Positions 1 through 5,843 of a stretch of DNA of 6,476 nt are shown here, in pieces. The translations under genes and the position numbers were made by a program. Source of the DNA: DASZVN01 sp035547055. Its GTDB lineage: Bacteria; Pseudomonadota; Alphaproteobacteria; Rhizobiales; Methylopilaceae. The notes below the pieces were generated by a model. It was not told where the DNA came from and did not search any database. It saw only the letters and a list, made by a program, of their open reading frames with translations. Numbering within the stretch: position 1 is the stretch's first letter; every line of letters begins with the position of its first letter. Location of the stretch: the NCBI GenBank assembly GCA_035547055.1, contig DASZVN010000106.1:1-6476 (forward strand). Reading direction: 5' to 3'.

Positions 1-759
1 CGTCAGCAGCAGCCCGTCGAAGCCGATCGCCCCGCGGATGACCTCGCCGACCACCGCCGGCGAAACGGTGGCGGCACGATCGGGGTCGATCGCCTCGTAG
101 ACGACATGCGCCGTCATGGCGATGGGCTGGTCGACCAGCGCCGCGAACGGGGCGAAGTCGGTTGCGGCTAGCTCGGCGCGGGAGGCCGCGACCCGCGGCA
201 GGTCGAGATGACTGTCGGCGCCAGCGCGGCCGTGGCCGGGAATGTGCTTGATCACCGGCAGCACGCCGCCGGCCCGCACCCCCTCGCAGACCGCGCGGCC
301 GAGCCGGCTCACCGCCTCCGGCGTGGTGCCGTAGGCGCGGTCGCCGATGATGTCATGCGCGCCGGGAACGCGGAGGTCGACCACCGGCAGGCAATCGACA
401 TTGATGCCGTAGTCCCGAAGCTCGTGGGCGATGAGCCGCGCCCCGAGCCGCGCGGCGGCGACCGCCCGGTCCGGGTCACGCTCGTAGAGCGCCGCGTAGA
501 CCGCGGCCGGCGGATGGCGGGTCGCGAGCGGCGGGCGGAGGCGCTGCACCCGTCCGCCCTCCTGGTCGATCAGGACCGGCAGGTCGGCATCGCCGAGCAC
601 CTCGCGAACGTCGGCGACGAGGCCGCGGAGCTGCGCCGCGTCGACGATGTTGCGGGCGAACAGGATCGCGCCCCAGGGCCGGGCGGCAGCGAGGAAGCGG
701 CGCTCCTCCGCCGCCAGCGTCGGGCCGGCGAGGCCGCAGATGAAGGCGCGGGCGGTCAT
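1..759 (-). CDS. nagZ: Beta-N-acetylhexosaminidase NagZ (GH3), C-terminus cut by window edge
   Basis: NagZ removes N-acetylglucosamine from GlcNAc-anhydroMurNAc muropeptides during cytoplasmic peptidoglycan recycling. The first 253 codons are visible, out of a usual length of about 340. The ATG at 759-757 opens MTARAFICGLAGPTL, with no signal peptide, as expected for a cytoplasmic enzyme. Family landmarks seen are PVLIDQEGGRVQRL around residues 61-73, VDCLPVVDL around 121-129, and the signature IKHIPGHG (170-177) followed by DSH (182-184). The last two are the flexible loop that carries the catalytic His-Asp pair. The visible part ends in GFDGLLLT, just before the nucleophile Asp of the usual DD(L)SM segment, so the nucleophile lies off the edge. 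The start is 17 nt after the SPOR gene stop, with no strong Shine-Dalgarno, which suggests translation from the same mRNA. Family assignment is firm; the missing end cannot be judged. Confidence 0.95.
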   Translation of the reverse strand, partial: MTARAFICGLAGPTLAAEERRFLAAARPWGAILFARNIVDAAQLRGLVADVREVLGDADLPVLIDQEGGRVQRLRPPLATRHPPAAVYAALYERDPDRAVAAARLGARLIAHELRDYGINVDCLPVVDLRVPGAHDIIGDRAYGTTPEAVSRLGRAVCEGVRAGGVLPVIKHIPGHGRAGADSHLDLPRVAASRAELAATDFAPFAALVDQPIAMTAHVVYEAIDPDRAATVSPAVVGEVIRGAIGFDGLLLT

Positions 760-776
760 GCCTGGTGCCCGAGAGA

Positions 777-2237
777 CTATTTGGTCTGCACGATGCAGGC
801 GCCGCCGGCGGCCTTGAGGTTGTCGCAAACCGCCGCAGCCAGTTCCTTGGTGCGGAAGCCGCCGACGCGGACGCGGTAGAACGTGCCGCGATCGCCGAGC
901 TTCACCGGCGCGATCACCGGCTGGTAACGGCCGAGCACCGAGGCGAAGCGCGCCTGCAGCTTGGCGAAGGTCGAGCGAGCGTCCGCCTCCGACCGCTGCG
1001 AGGAGAGCTGGACCATGTAGTCGCCGGCGCCGGCCTCGGGCTGGCCGGCGGTCAGCGCGGCGGTACGCTGAGGCGACGGCGCAGGAGCCGCGGGCCGCGG
1101 GCCAGGCGTCAGCCGAATCGGGGCGCCGACGGCGCGGGCCGCCTCAGCCCCGCCGAGGCGGCTCGGACGTGCCTCCGGCAGCGGCACCGGCGCGCTCGCG
1201 ATCTGCGGCGTGGACGGAGCAGCGGCGGGCGCAGCCGCCGGCAGCGGCGCGGAAGCCTGCGAGGCAGCCGCGGCGGCGGTCGGCTTCGGCCCGTCATGAC
1301 CGCCGTCGCCGCCGACCATGATGCCGGTGCGGTCGTTCGGCATCAGCGTCAGCCCGGCGGCGACCCCGCTGCCCTGGACCGGCGCTTTGGGATCGGCGAC
1401 CGCGGCCATGATCTTGGCCGCCTCCGCGCGGGTCGCGGCATCGACCTCCGTGCCGGCCTGCTGCGCAGGCGCGGGCGGCGGCGCGGCGTTGTCGCGCACG
1501 ATCTGGGGCGGCACCTGCGGCAGGACGACGTTGCCGTCGGGCTGGATTGCGATGGTCTTGACCTGGCGGGCATCGACGCCATCGTCCGGCTGACCCGGCG
1601 CGGCCGAAGCCGTGGCGCCGACATCGGCATCCTGGCGCGGGCCCGGCAGCACGACGTGGGTGCTGTCGTCGGTCACCGCGACCGGCCGCTCGCCCGGCTC
1701 CTCGGCGCTGCCGACGACATGGGCGGGCGCGGGCGTGTCGGACGTGACGCGGTCGTAGATCAGCTTGTTCTGGTTCTTGGCGTCGGCGGTCTGCTTCGGC
1801 GCGACCTTGACCGGCTCGGTCGAGGCCTTGATCACCGGCGGGGTGCCGCCGGCGAAGGCGTGCGGATGGGCGATCAGCCGGTAGCCGTAGACGCCGCCCC
1901 CGGCGACGACCGCGAGCACCAGCACCAGCGCCGCCAGAGTGACGCCGCCGCCGCGGCGGCGAAGATCGGGGCGGGCGCCATCGTCGTCACCGTCATAGGG
2001 GACGCCGGCATAGGCCTCGGGCGGGTAGGCCGGATCCGGCCGCCCGTCGTCCGCCGCGCCGCGCAGCGCCGGGTCTTCCTCGAAGCGGAACCCCTCGTCC
2101 TCAGCCTCGGCGGCCGCGGGCCGACGGGGCCGGCTGCCGCCCCGTTCGTCCGCGATCATCCGGGCGAGATGGGTGAGAGGGTCGACCGGGTGCCGGTCCG
2201 ATGCCGCGGCGGAAGGCCGCGCGGAATTGCCTGCCAT
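777..2237 (-). CDS. Single-pass membrane protein with C-terminal SPOR (peptidoglycan-binding) domain
   Basis: This 486-residue protein is predicted to have its N-terminus in the cytoplasm and C-terminus in the periplasm. In order it has: a short N-terminal stretch with HPVDPLTHLARMIADERG at about 17-34; an acidic segment at 45-90; Arg93-Arg95 just before one hydrophobic helix at about 98-122; a motif-like segment PPVIKAS...NKLIYDRV (133-163); a long Pro/Ala-rich linker (165-400); and a SPOR domain at about 405-486 (DYMVQLSSQRSEADA, then FYRVRVGGF, then CDNLKAAGGACIVQ). SPOR domains bind glycan strands stripped of stem peptides at division septa, so a role in division or envelope maintenance is inferred. 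Cys471 and Cys481 could pair in the oxidising periplasm. The frame stays open upstream to 2570, but that part overlaps argS. The ATG at 2237 is preferred because AGGA (2247-2244) lies 6 nt upstream. The specific function is unknown. Confidence 0.9.
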   Translation of the reverse strand: MAGNSARPSAAASDRHPVDPLTHLARMIADERGGSRPRRPAAAEAEDEGFRFEEDPALRGAADDGRPDPAYPPEAYAGVPYDGDDDGARPDLRRRGGGVTLAALVLVLAVVAGGGVYGYRLIAHPHAFAGGTPPVIKASTEPVKVAPKQTADAKNQNKLIYDRVTSDTPAPAHVVGSAEEPGERPVAVTDDSTHVVLPGPRQDADVGATASAAPGQPDDGVDARQVKTIAIQPDGNVVLPQVPPQIVRDNAAPPPAPAQQAGTEVDAATRAEAAKIMAAVADPKAPVQGSGVAAGLTLMPNDRTGIMVGGDGGHDGPKPTAAAAASQASAPLPAAAPAAAPSTPQIASAPVPLPEARPSRLGGAEAARAVGAPIRLTPGPRPAAPAPSPQRTAALTAGQPEAGAGDYMVQLSSQRSEADARSTFAKLQARFASVLGRYQPVIAPVKLGDRGTFYRVRVGGFRTKELAAAVCDNLKAAGGACIVQTK

Positions 2238-2282
2238 CGTCCATCCTGACCCCGCCGCACGCGAAACTGGCGGCGAAAAGCG

Positions 2283-2301
2283 GACACTTTGTGACACTTT
2301 G
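2283..2301. repeat. Tandem 9-mer direct repeat, 10-bp period, upstream of the SPOR gene
   Basis: GACACTTTG occurs at 2283-2291 and again at 2293-2301, one helical turn apart, in the 83-nt gap between argS and the SPOR gene. GTGTC at 2305-2309 adds an inverted half-site to the second copy, and CACGTG (2302-2307) is a self-complementary hexamer. The spacing on one DNA face is what an operator for a dimeric regulator would show. No regulator or convincing -35/-10 pair can be named. Confidence 0.4.
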
Positions 2302-2320
2302 CACGTGTCGCCGGCGCGTT

Positions 2321-4057
2321 CTAGCGCATCTCCGCCGGCGCGCCGACTCCGAGCAGGCCGAGGCCCGCCCTGAGGACGGCGGCCAGCGCCCTGACCAGGC
2401 CGATCCGCGCCACGGTCAACTGTGGGTCGCCTTGGATAACGAAGCGTAAATTTTCGGCGTCGTTGCCGCGGTTCCAATGGCCGTGGAAGGCCGAGGCGAG
2501 GTCGTGGAGATAGAAGGCGACGCGGTGCGGCTCGTGGGCCTCCGCGGCCGCTGAGACGATGCGCGGCCATTCGCCGAGACGGCGGATGAGGTCGACCTCG
2601 CCGGGGTCGGCGAGGCCGGCCAGCGCCGCCTCGTCCGTGGCCGGCAGCCCGTCCGGGAACGCCTCCTCGGCGCGGCGCAGCACCGACTGGGTCCGGGCGT
2701 GAGCATACTGAACGTAGAACACCGGGTTCTCGCGGGACTGCTCCACCACCTTGGCGAAGTCGAAATCGAGCACCGCGTCGTTCTTGCGGAACAGCATCAT
2801 GAAGCGCACGGCGTCGCGGCCGACCTCGTCGACCACATCGCGCAGCGTGACGAAGTCCCCTGCCCGCTTCGACATCCTGACCGGCTCGCCGGCGCGGAAC
2901 AGCCGCACGAGCTGGATCAGCTTGACGTCGAGCTCGCCCTCGCCCCCGGTCACCGCCGCGACCGCAGCCTGCATGCGCTTGACGTAGCCGCCGTGGTCGG
3001 CGCCCCAGACGTCGATCATGCGGCGGAAGCCGCGGGCGAATTTCTCGCGGTGATAGGCGATGTCCGAGGCGAAATAGGTGTAGCCGCCATCGGATTTCAG
3101 CAGCGGCCGGTCGATCTCGTCACCGAAGCGGGTGGCGCGGAACAGGGTCTGCTCGCGGTCTTCCCAGTCGTCCGGCACCTGGCCCTTGGGCGGCGGCAGG
3201 CGGCCCTCGTAGACGAGATCGCGCGCCCGCAACTCGGCGATCAGGGCGGCGACCTTGTCGACCGGCGCGGTCAGCGAGCGCTCGGAGAAGAATACCTCGT
3301 GGCGGATGTCGAGCACCGCGAGGTCGGCCCGGATCTCCGCCATCATGGCGTCGATCGCGGCGGCGCGGACGATCGGCAGCCATTCCGCCTCCGGCATCTG
3401 CCGGAGCGCGCGACCATGGGTGTCGGCCAGGCCGCGCCCGACCGGGACCAGGTAGTCGCCGGGGTAGAGCCCTTCGGGAATTGCGCCGACGTCCTCGCCG
3501 AGCGCCTCGCGGTAGCGGAGATAGGCCGAGCGCGCGAGCACGTCGACCTGCGCCCCGGCGTCGTTGATGTAGTACTCCCGCGTCACGGTCTCGCCGGCGA
3601 AGGCGAGGAGGTTGGCGAGCGCATCGCCGAACACCGCGCCGCGGCCATGGCCGACATGCATCGGCCCGGTGGGATTGGCGGAGACATATTCGACGTTGAT
3701 CGGCGCCCGCCCGCTCGGCGCGCCCCGGCCGTAGTCGTCGCCGGCCGCGAGGATCGCGGCGAGAAGGCGCGGCCAGAACGCGGGAGCTACGCGGATGTTG
3801 ATGAAGCCGGGCCCGGCGACCTCGACCGCGGCAACGTCGAGGTCGGCGCGAAGACCGGCGGCGATGCGCTCGGCAAGGTCGCGCGGCTTGGCGCCGAGGT
3901 CCTTCGCCAGCACCAGGGCGGCGTTGCTCGCGACGTCGCCATGGGCCGGATCGCGCGGCGGTTCGACCGTGATCTTGCCGAGGTCGAGCCCTGCCTCCGG
4001 CGCGCTCGCCCGGACCGCCGCCGCGACCTTGTCCGAAAAGAGGGCGAACAGGTTCAT
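2321..4057 (-). CDS. argS: Arginyl-tRNA synthetase (class I)
   Basis: ArgS charges tRNA-Arg with arginine using ATP in the cytoplasm. The full-length 578-residue protein matches the usual size. It has an N-terminal Arg-tRNA synthetase additional domain (about 1-90, with DPAHGDVASNAALVLAK and GPGFINI), followed by the catalytic Rossmann core. The core shows VEYVSANPTGPMHVGHGRG, with the HIGH signature as HVGH at 134-137, then EYYINDAGAQ (161-170), VWGADHGGYVKRM (350-362) and MSKRAGDFVTL (395-405). The last is the degenerate KMSKS loop common in this enzyme family. NPVFYVQYAHAR (444-455) opens the helical DALR anticodon-binding domain, which runs to the C-terminal LGLLGVGAPAEMR. The ATG at 4057 has AAGG six bases upstream. 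The gene lies 42 nt after dgt and 83 nt before the SPOR gene, in the same direction. Nothing appears broken. Confidence 0.98.
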   Translation of the reverse strand: MNLFALFSDKVAAAVRASAPEAGLDLGKITVEPPRDPAHGDVASNAALVLAKDLGAKPRDLAERIAAGLRADLDVAAVEVAGPGFINIRVAPAFWPRLLAAILAAGDDYGRGAPSGRAPINVEYVSANPTGPMHVGHGRGAVFGDALANLLAFAGETVTREYYINDAGAQVDVLARSAYLRYREALGEDVGAIPEGLYPGDYLVPVGRGLADTHGRALRQMPEAEWLPIVRAAAIDAMMAEIRADLAVLDIRHEVFFSERSLTAPVDKVAALIAELRARDLVYEGRLPPPKGQVPDDWEDREQTLFRATRFGDEIDRPLLKSDGGYTYFASDIAYHREKFARGFRRMIDVWGADHGGYVKRMQAAVAAVTGGEGELDVKLIQLVRLFRAGEPVRMSKRAGDFVTLRDVVDEVGRDAVRFMMLFRKNDAVLDFDFAKVVEQSRENPVFYVQYAHARTQSVLRRAEEAFPDGLPATDEAALAGLADPGEVDLIRRLGEWPRIVSAAAEAHEPHRVAFYLHDLASAFHGHWNRGNDAENLRFVIQGDPQLTVARIGLVRALAAVLRAGLGLLGVGAPAEMR

Positions 4058-4099
4058 CGGCGGCCTTGAAAACCGTGGGCGCTGGGGGGAGCGCGCCGC

Positions 4100-5314
4100 C
4101 TAGCGCAGATCGGGGGTGACGTCAAACAGGCGGCGGTGCTCCTCAAGGGCGTAGCGGTCGGTCATGCCGGCGATGAAGTCGGCAACGCGGCGGAGCCGGC
4201 GGCCTTCGGGAGCCTCCTCGAGGCCCTGCCCCCACTCGTCGGCCATCAGCGTCGGCTCGGCGGCATAGCGCGCGAACAGGTCCCGCACCACGCCGCGGGC
4301 GTCGCGCTTGATCGCCGCGACCCGCGGATGGCGATAGACGTGCGCGAACAGGAAAGCCTTGATCGCCTCCTCCGCCGTGGCGATCGGCACCGAGAACGCA
4401 ACCACCGGCGCGCCGGCGCGGCGCACCGCCTCGGCGCTGTCCGGCTTCAGCGCGTCGAGCCGCCGGCCGCTCTCGGCGATCGCGTCCTCGACCAGGCGGG
4501 TGATGACCCGGCGCACCACCTCGTGGATCAACCGGGAACGGTCGAGATGCGGCCACGCCGCGTCGACCTCCTCGATCAGCGACGCGAGGAACGGCACTGC
4601 GCGGAGGTCCCAGACCGCGATCAAGCCGGCGCGCAGGCCGTCGTCGATGTCGTGGGCGTCATAGGCGATGTCGTCGGCCAGCGCCGCGGCCTGCGCCTCG
4701 GCGCTGGCGTGGCTCCAGAGCTCCAGATCCTGCGCCTGGGCGTAGTCCCGGAGCGCCGCCGGCAGCCCGGTCGCGGCATAGCGGCCGATCGCCCGTCCCG
4801 CCGCGTCGGTCAGCGGCCCGTTGTGCTTGACCAGCCCCTCCAGCGTCTCCCAGGTCAGGTTGAGGCCGTCATAGGCGGCGTAGCGGCGCTCCAGCCGCGT
4901 CACCACCCGGAGCGACTGGGCGTTGTGGTCGAAGCCGCCGAACCCCGTCATGCACTCGTCGAGCGCCTGCTCGCCGTCGTGGCCGAACGGCGGGTGGCCG
5001 AGGTCGTGGGCCAGCGCCACGGTCTCGGCCAAATCCTCGTCGAGGCCAAGCACCCGGGCAATCGAGCGCGCGATCTGCGCCACCTCCAGGGTATGGGTCA
5101 GGCGGGTGCGAAAATGGTCGCCCTCGTGATAGATGAAGACCTGGGTCTTGTGCTTCAGCCGGCGGAAGGCGGCGGAATGGAGGATGCGGTCGCGGTCGCG
5201 CTGGAACTCGGTGCGGGTCGGGCTCGACGCCTCGGGATGGAGCCGGCCGCGGCTTTGGCGCGGGTCCTCGGCGTAGGGGGCGCGGGGGCGATAGAGATAG
5301 CTCTCCGGCGGCAC
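4100..5314 (-). CDS. dgt: Deoxyguanosinetriphosphate triphosphohydrolase-like HD protein
   Basis: This is a dGTPase-type HD-superfamily hydrolase, expected to cleave dNTPs to deoxynucleoside plus triphosphate and so limit or balance the dNTP pool. The length of about 404 residues fits the shorter alphaproteobacterial type. Counting from the GTG start, the metal-binding HD residues are H74 in RLTHTLEVAQIAR, H103-D104 in ALAHDLGHPPFGHDGE, and the Asp pair at 214-215 in ADDIAYDAHDIDDG. FRRLKHKTQVF (50-60) and GGFDHNAQSLR (about 126-136) are further family signatures. Two starts compete. GTG at 5314 lies 7 nt after the strong GGAGG at 5326-5322, and the adjacent TTG at 5317 lies only 4 nt after it, so I prefer GTG (TTG would add one residue). 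It is the first gene of the minus-strand run and diverges from erpA. Substrate range and any activator dependence cannot be read from sequence. Confidence 0.95.
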   Translation of the reverse strand: MPPESYLYRPRAPYAEDPRQSRGRLHPEASSPTRTEFQRDRDRILHSAAFRRLKHKTQVFIYHEGDHFRTRLTHTLEVAQIARSIARVLGLDEDLAETVALAHDLGHPPFGHDGEQALDECMTGFGGFDHNAQSLRVVTRLERRYAAYDGLNLTWETLEGLVKHNGPLTDAAGRAIGRYAATGLPAALRDYAQAQDLELWSHASAEAQAAALADDIAYDAHDIDDGLRAGLIAVWDLRAVPFLASLIEEVDAAWPHLDRSRLIHEVVRRVITRLVEDAIAESGRRLDALKPDSAEAVRRAGAPVVAFSVPIATAEEAIKAFLFAHVYRHPRVAAIKRDARGVVRDLFARYAAEPTLMADEWGQGLEEAPEGRRLRRVADFIAGMTDRYALEEHRRLFDVTPDLR

Positions 5315-5321
5315 CAATTGC

Positions 5322-5326
5322 CCTCC
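5322..5326 (-). promoter_or_regulatory. Strong Shine-Dalgarno of dgt that decides its start
   Basis: GGAGG sits inside the purine run AGGGGGAGGG (minus strand, 5330-5321). It lies 7 nt before GTG at 5314 and 4 nt before TTG at 5317. The 7-nt spacing is the usual optimum, which favours the GTG. It is the clearest ribosome-binding site in the window; the other genes have only AGGA- or AAGG-like or poorer sites. Confidence 0.7.
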
Positions 5327-5329
5327 CCC

Positions 5330-5360
5330 TTGCGCGGACTCGGCCCGAGACGCACATAGT
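5330..5360 (+). promoter_or_regulatory. Weak candidate promoter of erpA, overlapping the dgt -10
   Basis: TTGCGC (5330-5335) and CATAGT (5355-5360, 4 of 6 to TATAAT) are 19 nt apart on the plus strand. The spacing is long and the match is modest. It is proposed mainly because erpA must be transcribed from this 84-nt divergent gap. The -10 overlaps that of the opposing dgt promoter. Confidence 0.22.
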
Positions 5361-5383
5361 CACGCGATGGAACGCTCCGCAAC
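5354..5383 (-). promoter_or_regulatory. Candidate sigma-70 promoter of dgt and the downstream gene run
   Basis: On the minus strand GTTGCG (5383-5378) and CTATGT (5359-5354) are separated by 18 nt. The established rhizobial housekeeping consensus is CTTGAC-N17-CTATAT; here the -10 matches 5 of 6 and the -35 keeps TTG. Transcription would start near 5347, leaving a leader of about 33 nt that contains the strong dgt ribosome-binding site. The call is by eye, with no transcript data. Confidence 0.4.
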
Positions 5384-5398
5384 CGAGCCTTGCCGCCG

Positions 5399-5725
5399 AT
5401 GACCGAGGTCACCGTCAGCGCCCGCGCGGCCGAGAAAATCAGGCAGATCCTGGCGACCGAGCCGGGTCCGGCGATGCTGCGCGTCTCGGTCGAAGGCGGC
5501 GGCTGCTCCGGCTTCCGCTACGATTTCGCGGTCGCCCACGAGCGCGCCGAGGACGACGTCGCGATCGAGCGCGACGGGGTGACGGTCCTGGTCGACACCA
5601 CCTCGCTGGAATTCATGAAGGGCGCCGAGATCGACTTCGTCGACGAGCTGATCGGCGCCTCGTTCCAGGTGAAGAACCCCAACGCCACCTCGTCCTGCGG
5701 CTGCGGTACCAGCTTCTCGCTGTAA
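5399..5725 (+). CDS. erpA: A-type iron-sulfur carrier / cluster insertion protein (ErpA/HesB family)
   Basis: A-type carriers receive Fe-S clusters from the assembly scaffold and deliver them to apo-enzymes in the cytoplasm. The 108-residue product covers the whole family length. The three cluster-ligand cysteines are present: C36 in VEGGGCSGFRYDF, and C100 and C102 in SSCGCGTSF near the C-terminus. FMKGAEIDFVDE (72-83), GASFQVKNPNA (86-96) and the N-terminal VSARAAEKIRQIL are also typical. ATG at 5399 is chosen over the in-frame TTG at 5390 because it gives the usual N-terminus (MTEVTVSARAAEK); no good Shine-Dalgarno serves either. A possible 11-codon ORF (5367-5402) ends in an ATGA overlap with this start. 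The gene diverges from dgt and converges with the binding-protein gene. ErpA, IscA and SufA cannot be told apart with certainty from one sequence; the lack of adjacent suf or isc genes favours ErpA. Confidence 0.93.
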   Translation: MTEVTVSARAAEKIRQILATEPGPAMLRVSVEGGGCSGFRYDFAVAHERAEDDVAIERDGVTVLVDTTSLEFMKGAEIDFVDELIGASFQVKNPNATSSCGCGTSFSL

Positions 5726-5730
5726 GCTGG
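5709..5730 (+). terminator. Hairpin spanning the erpA stop codon, possible terminator or mRNA 3' stabiliser
   Basis: CCAGCTT (5709-5715) and AAGCTGG (5724-5730) form a perfect 7-bp stem with an 8-nt loop. Two more pairs, 5706-5707 with 5732-5733, extend it after one mismatch. The last erpA codons lie in the left arm and loop, and the TAA stop spans the loop end and the right arm. No T-run follows, so it is not a classic intrinsic terminator. It could halt 3'-exonucleases or act with the palindrome downstream. Confidence 0.35.
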
Positions 5731-5737
5731 CACTGCT

Positions 5738-5826
5738 CGTCGGCCCGGGCGCGGCCTCGGCATCCACGAGTTTGCAGCGCAGCGGCGAATAAGATCGCGG
5801 ATGGCCGGGACAAGCCCGGCCATGAC
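5738..5826. repeat. Composite palindromic intergenic repeat (REP-like, 'MAGLVPAI' type)
   Basis: The right half holds a perfect inverted repeat, ATGGCCGGG (5801-5809) and CCCGGCCAT (5815-5823), with loop ACAAG. GCGG (5797-5800) can pair with CCGC (5826-5829) across a small bulge. The left half, CGTCGGCCCGGGCG...GGCATCCACG (5738-5767), resembles a decayed copy of the partner palindrome that I recall from these elements (CGTCATGCCCGGG...CCCGGGCATCCACG). The two halves flank a less GC-rich centre (5768-5800). Translated, such elements give the familiar spurious peptides MAGTSPAMT (plus) and VMAGLVPAIRDL (minus). They are dispersed in Bradyrhizobium-like and other alphaproteobacterial genomes. 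The origin and boundaries of this copy are inferred. Confidence 0.6.
5801..5823 (-). terminator. Likely terminator hairpin for the binding-protein gene, perhaps bidirectional
   Basis: The 9-bp perfect stem of the repeat lies 20 nt past the minus-strand stop at 5844. Read in that direction it is followed by a T-rich patch (ATCTTATT, 5794-5787), which makes it a reasonable terminator. Because the stem is symmetric and lies between convergent genes, it may also stop erpA transcripts, though no T-run follows on the plus strand. Confidence 0.4.
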
Positions 5827-5843
5827 CGCGGTATCGGTGCCGG

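Noticed and set aside
395..400. Possible novelty of the MSKR loop in ArgS (protein residues 395-398) instead of KMSKS
   Set aside because: Degenerate KMSKS loops are common and functional in bacterial arginyl-tRNA synthetases, so this is not unusual. The coordinates given are protein residues.
208..879. Plus-strand ORF (223 codons) opposite nagZ
   Set aside because: Antisense shadow; the minus strand carries the KHIPGHG...DSH signature of NagZ.
1946..1961. Perfect 16-bp palindrome CGCCGCCGCGGCGGCG
   Set aside because: It encodes the Arg/Gly run before the SPOR protein membrane helix (LRRRGGG); CGC and GGC/GCC codons produce it without any regulatory need.
765..2249. Long plus-strand ORF (494 codons) opposite the SPOR gene
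   Set aside because: Low-complexity Arg/Gly/Ala product mirroring the Pro/Ala-rich SPOR linker; the minus-strand frame has a membrane helix and a SPOR domain.
2238..2570. N-terminal extension of the SPOR gene upstream to 2570
   Set aside because: It would overlap the argS 3' end by about 250 nt, has shadow-like composition, and puts extra sequence before the AGGA-supported ATG at 2237.
2699..4069. Long plus-strand ORF (456 codons) opposite argS
   Set aside because: It is antisense to an intact, motif-complete argS. Its product is His/Asp/Arg/Gly-rich without domain signatures, as expected when G/C third positions leave the opposite strand free of stops.
4079..4094. Small hairpin GCGCT-GGGGGG-AGCGC between dgt and argS
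   Set aside because: Only a 5-bp stem in very GC-rich DNA with no T-run; not enough for a terminator, and dgt and argS are probably co-transcribed.
4136..5359. Long plus-strand ORF (407 codons) opposite dgt
   Set aside because: Same high-GC antisense effect over a clear HD-domain gene; no ribosome-binding site or recognisable domain.
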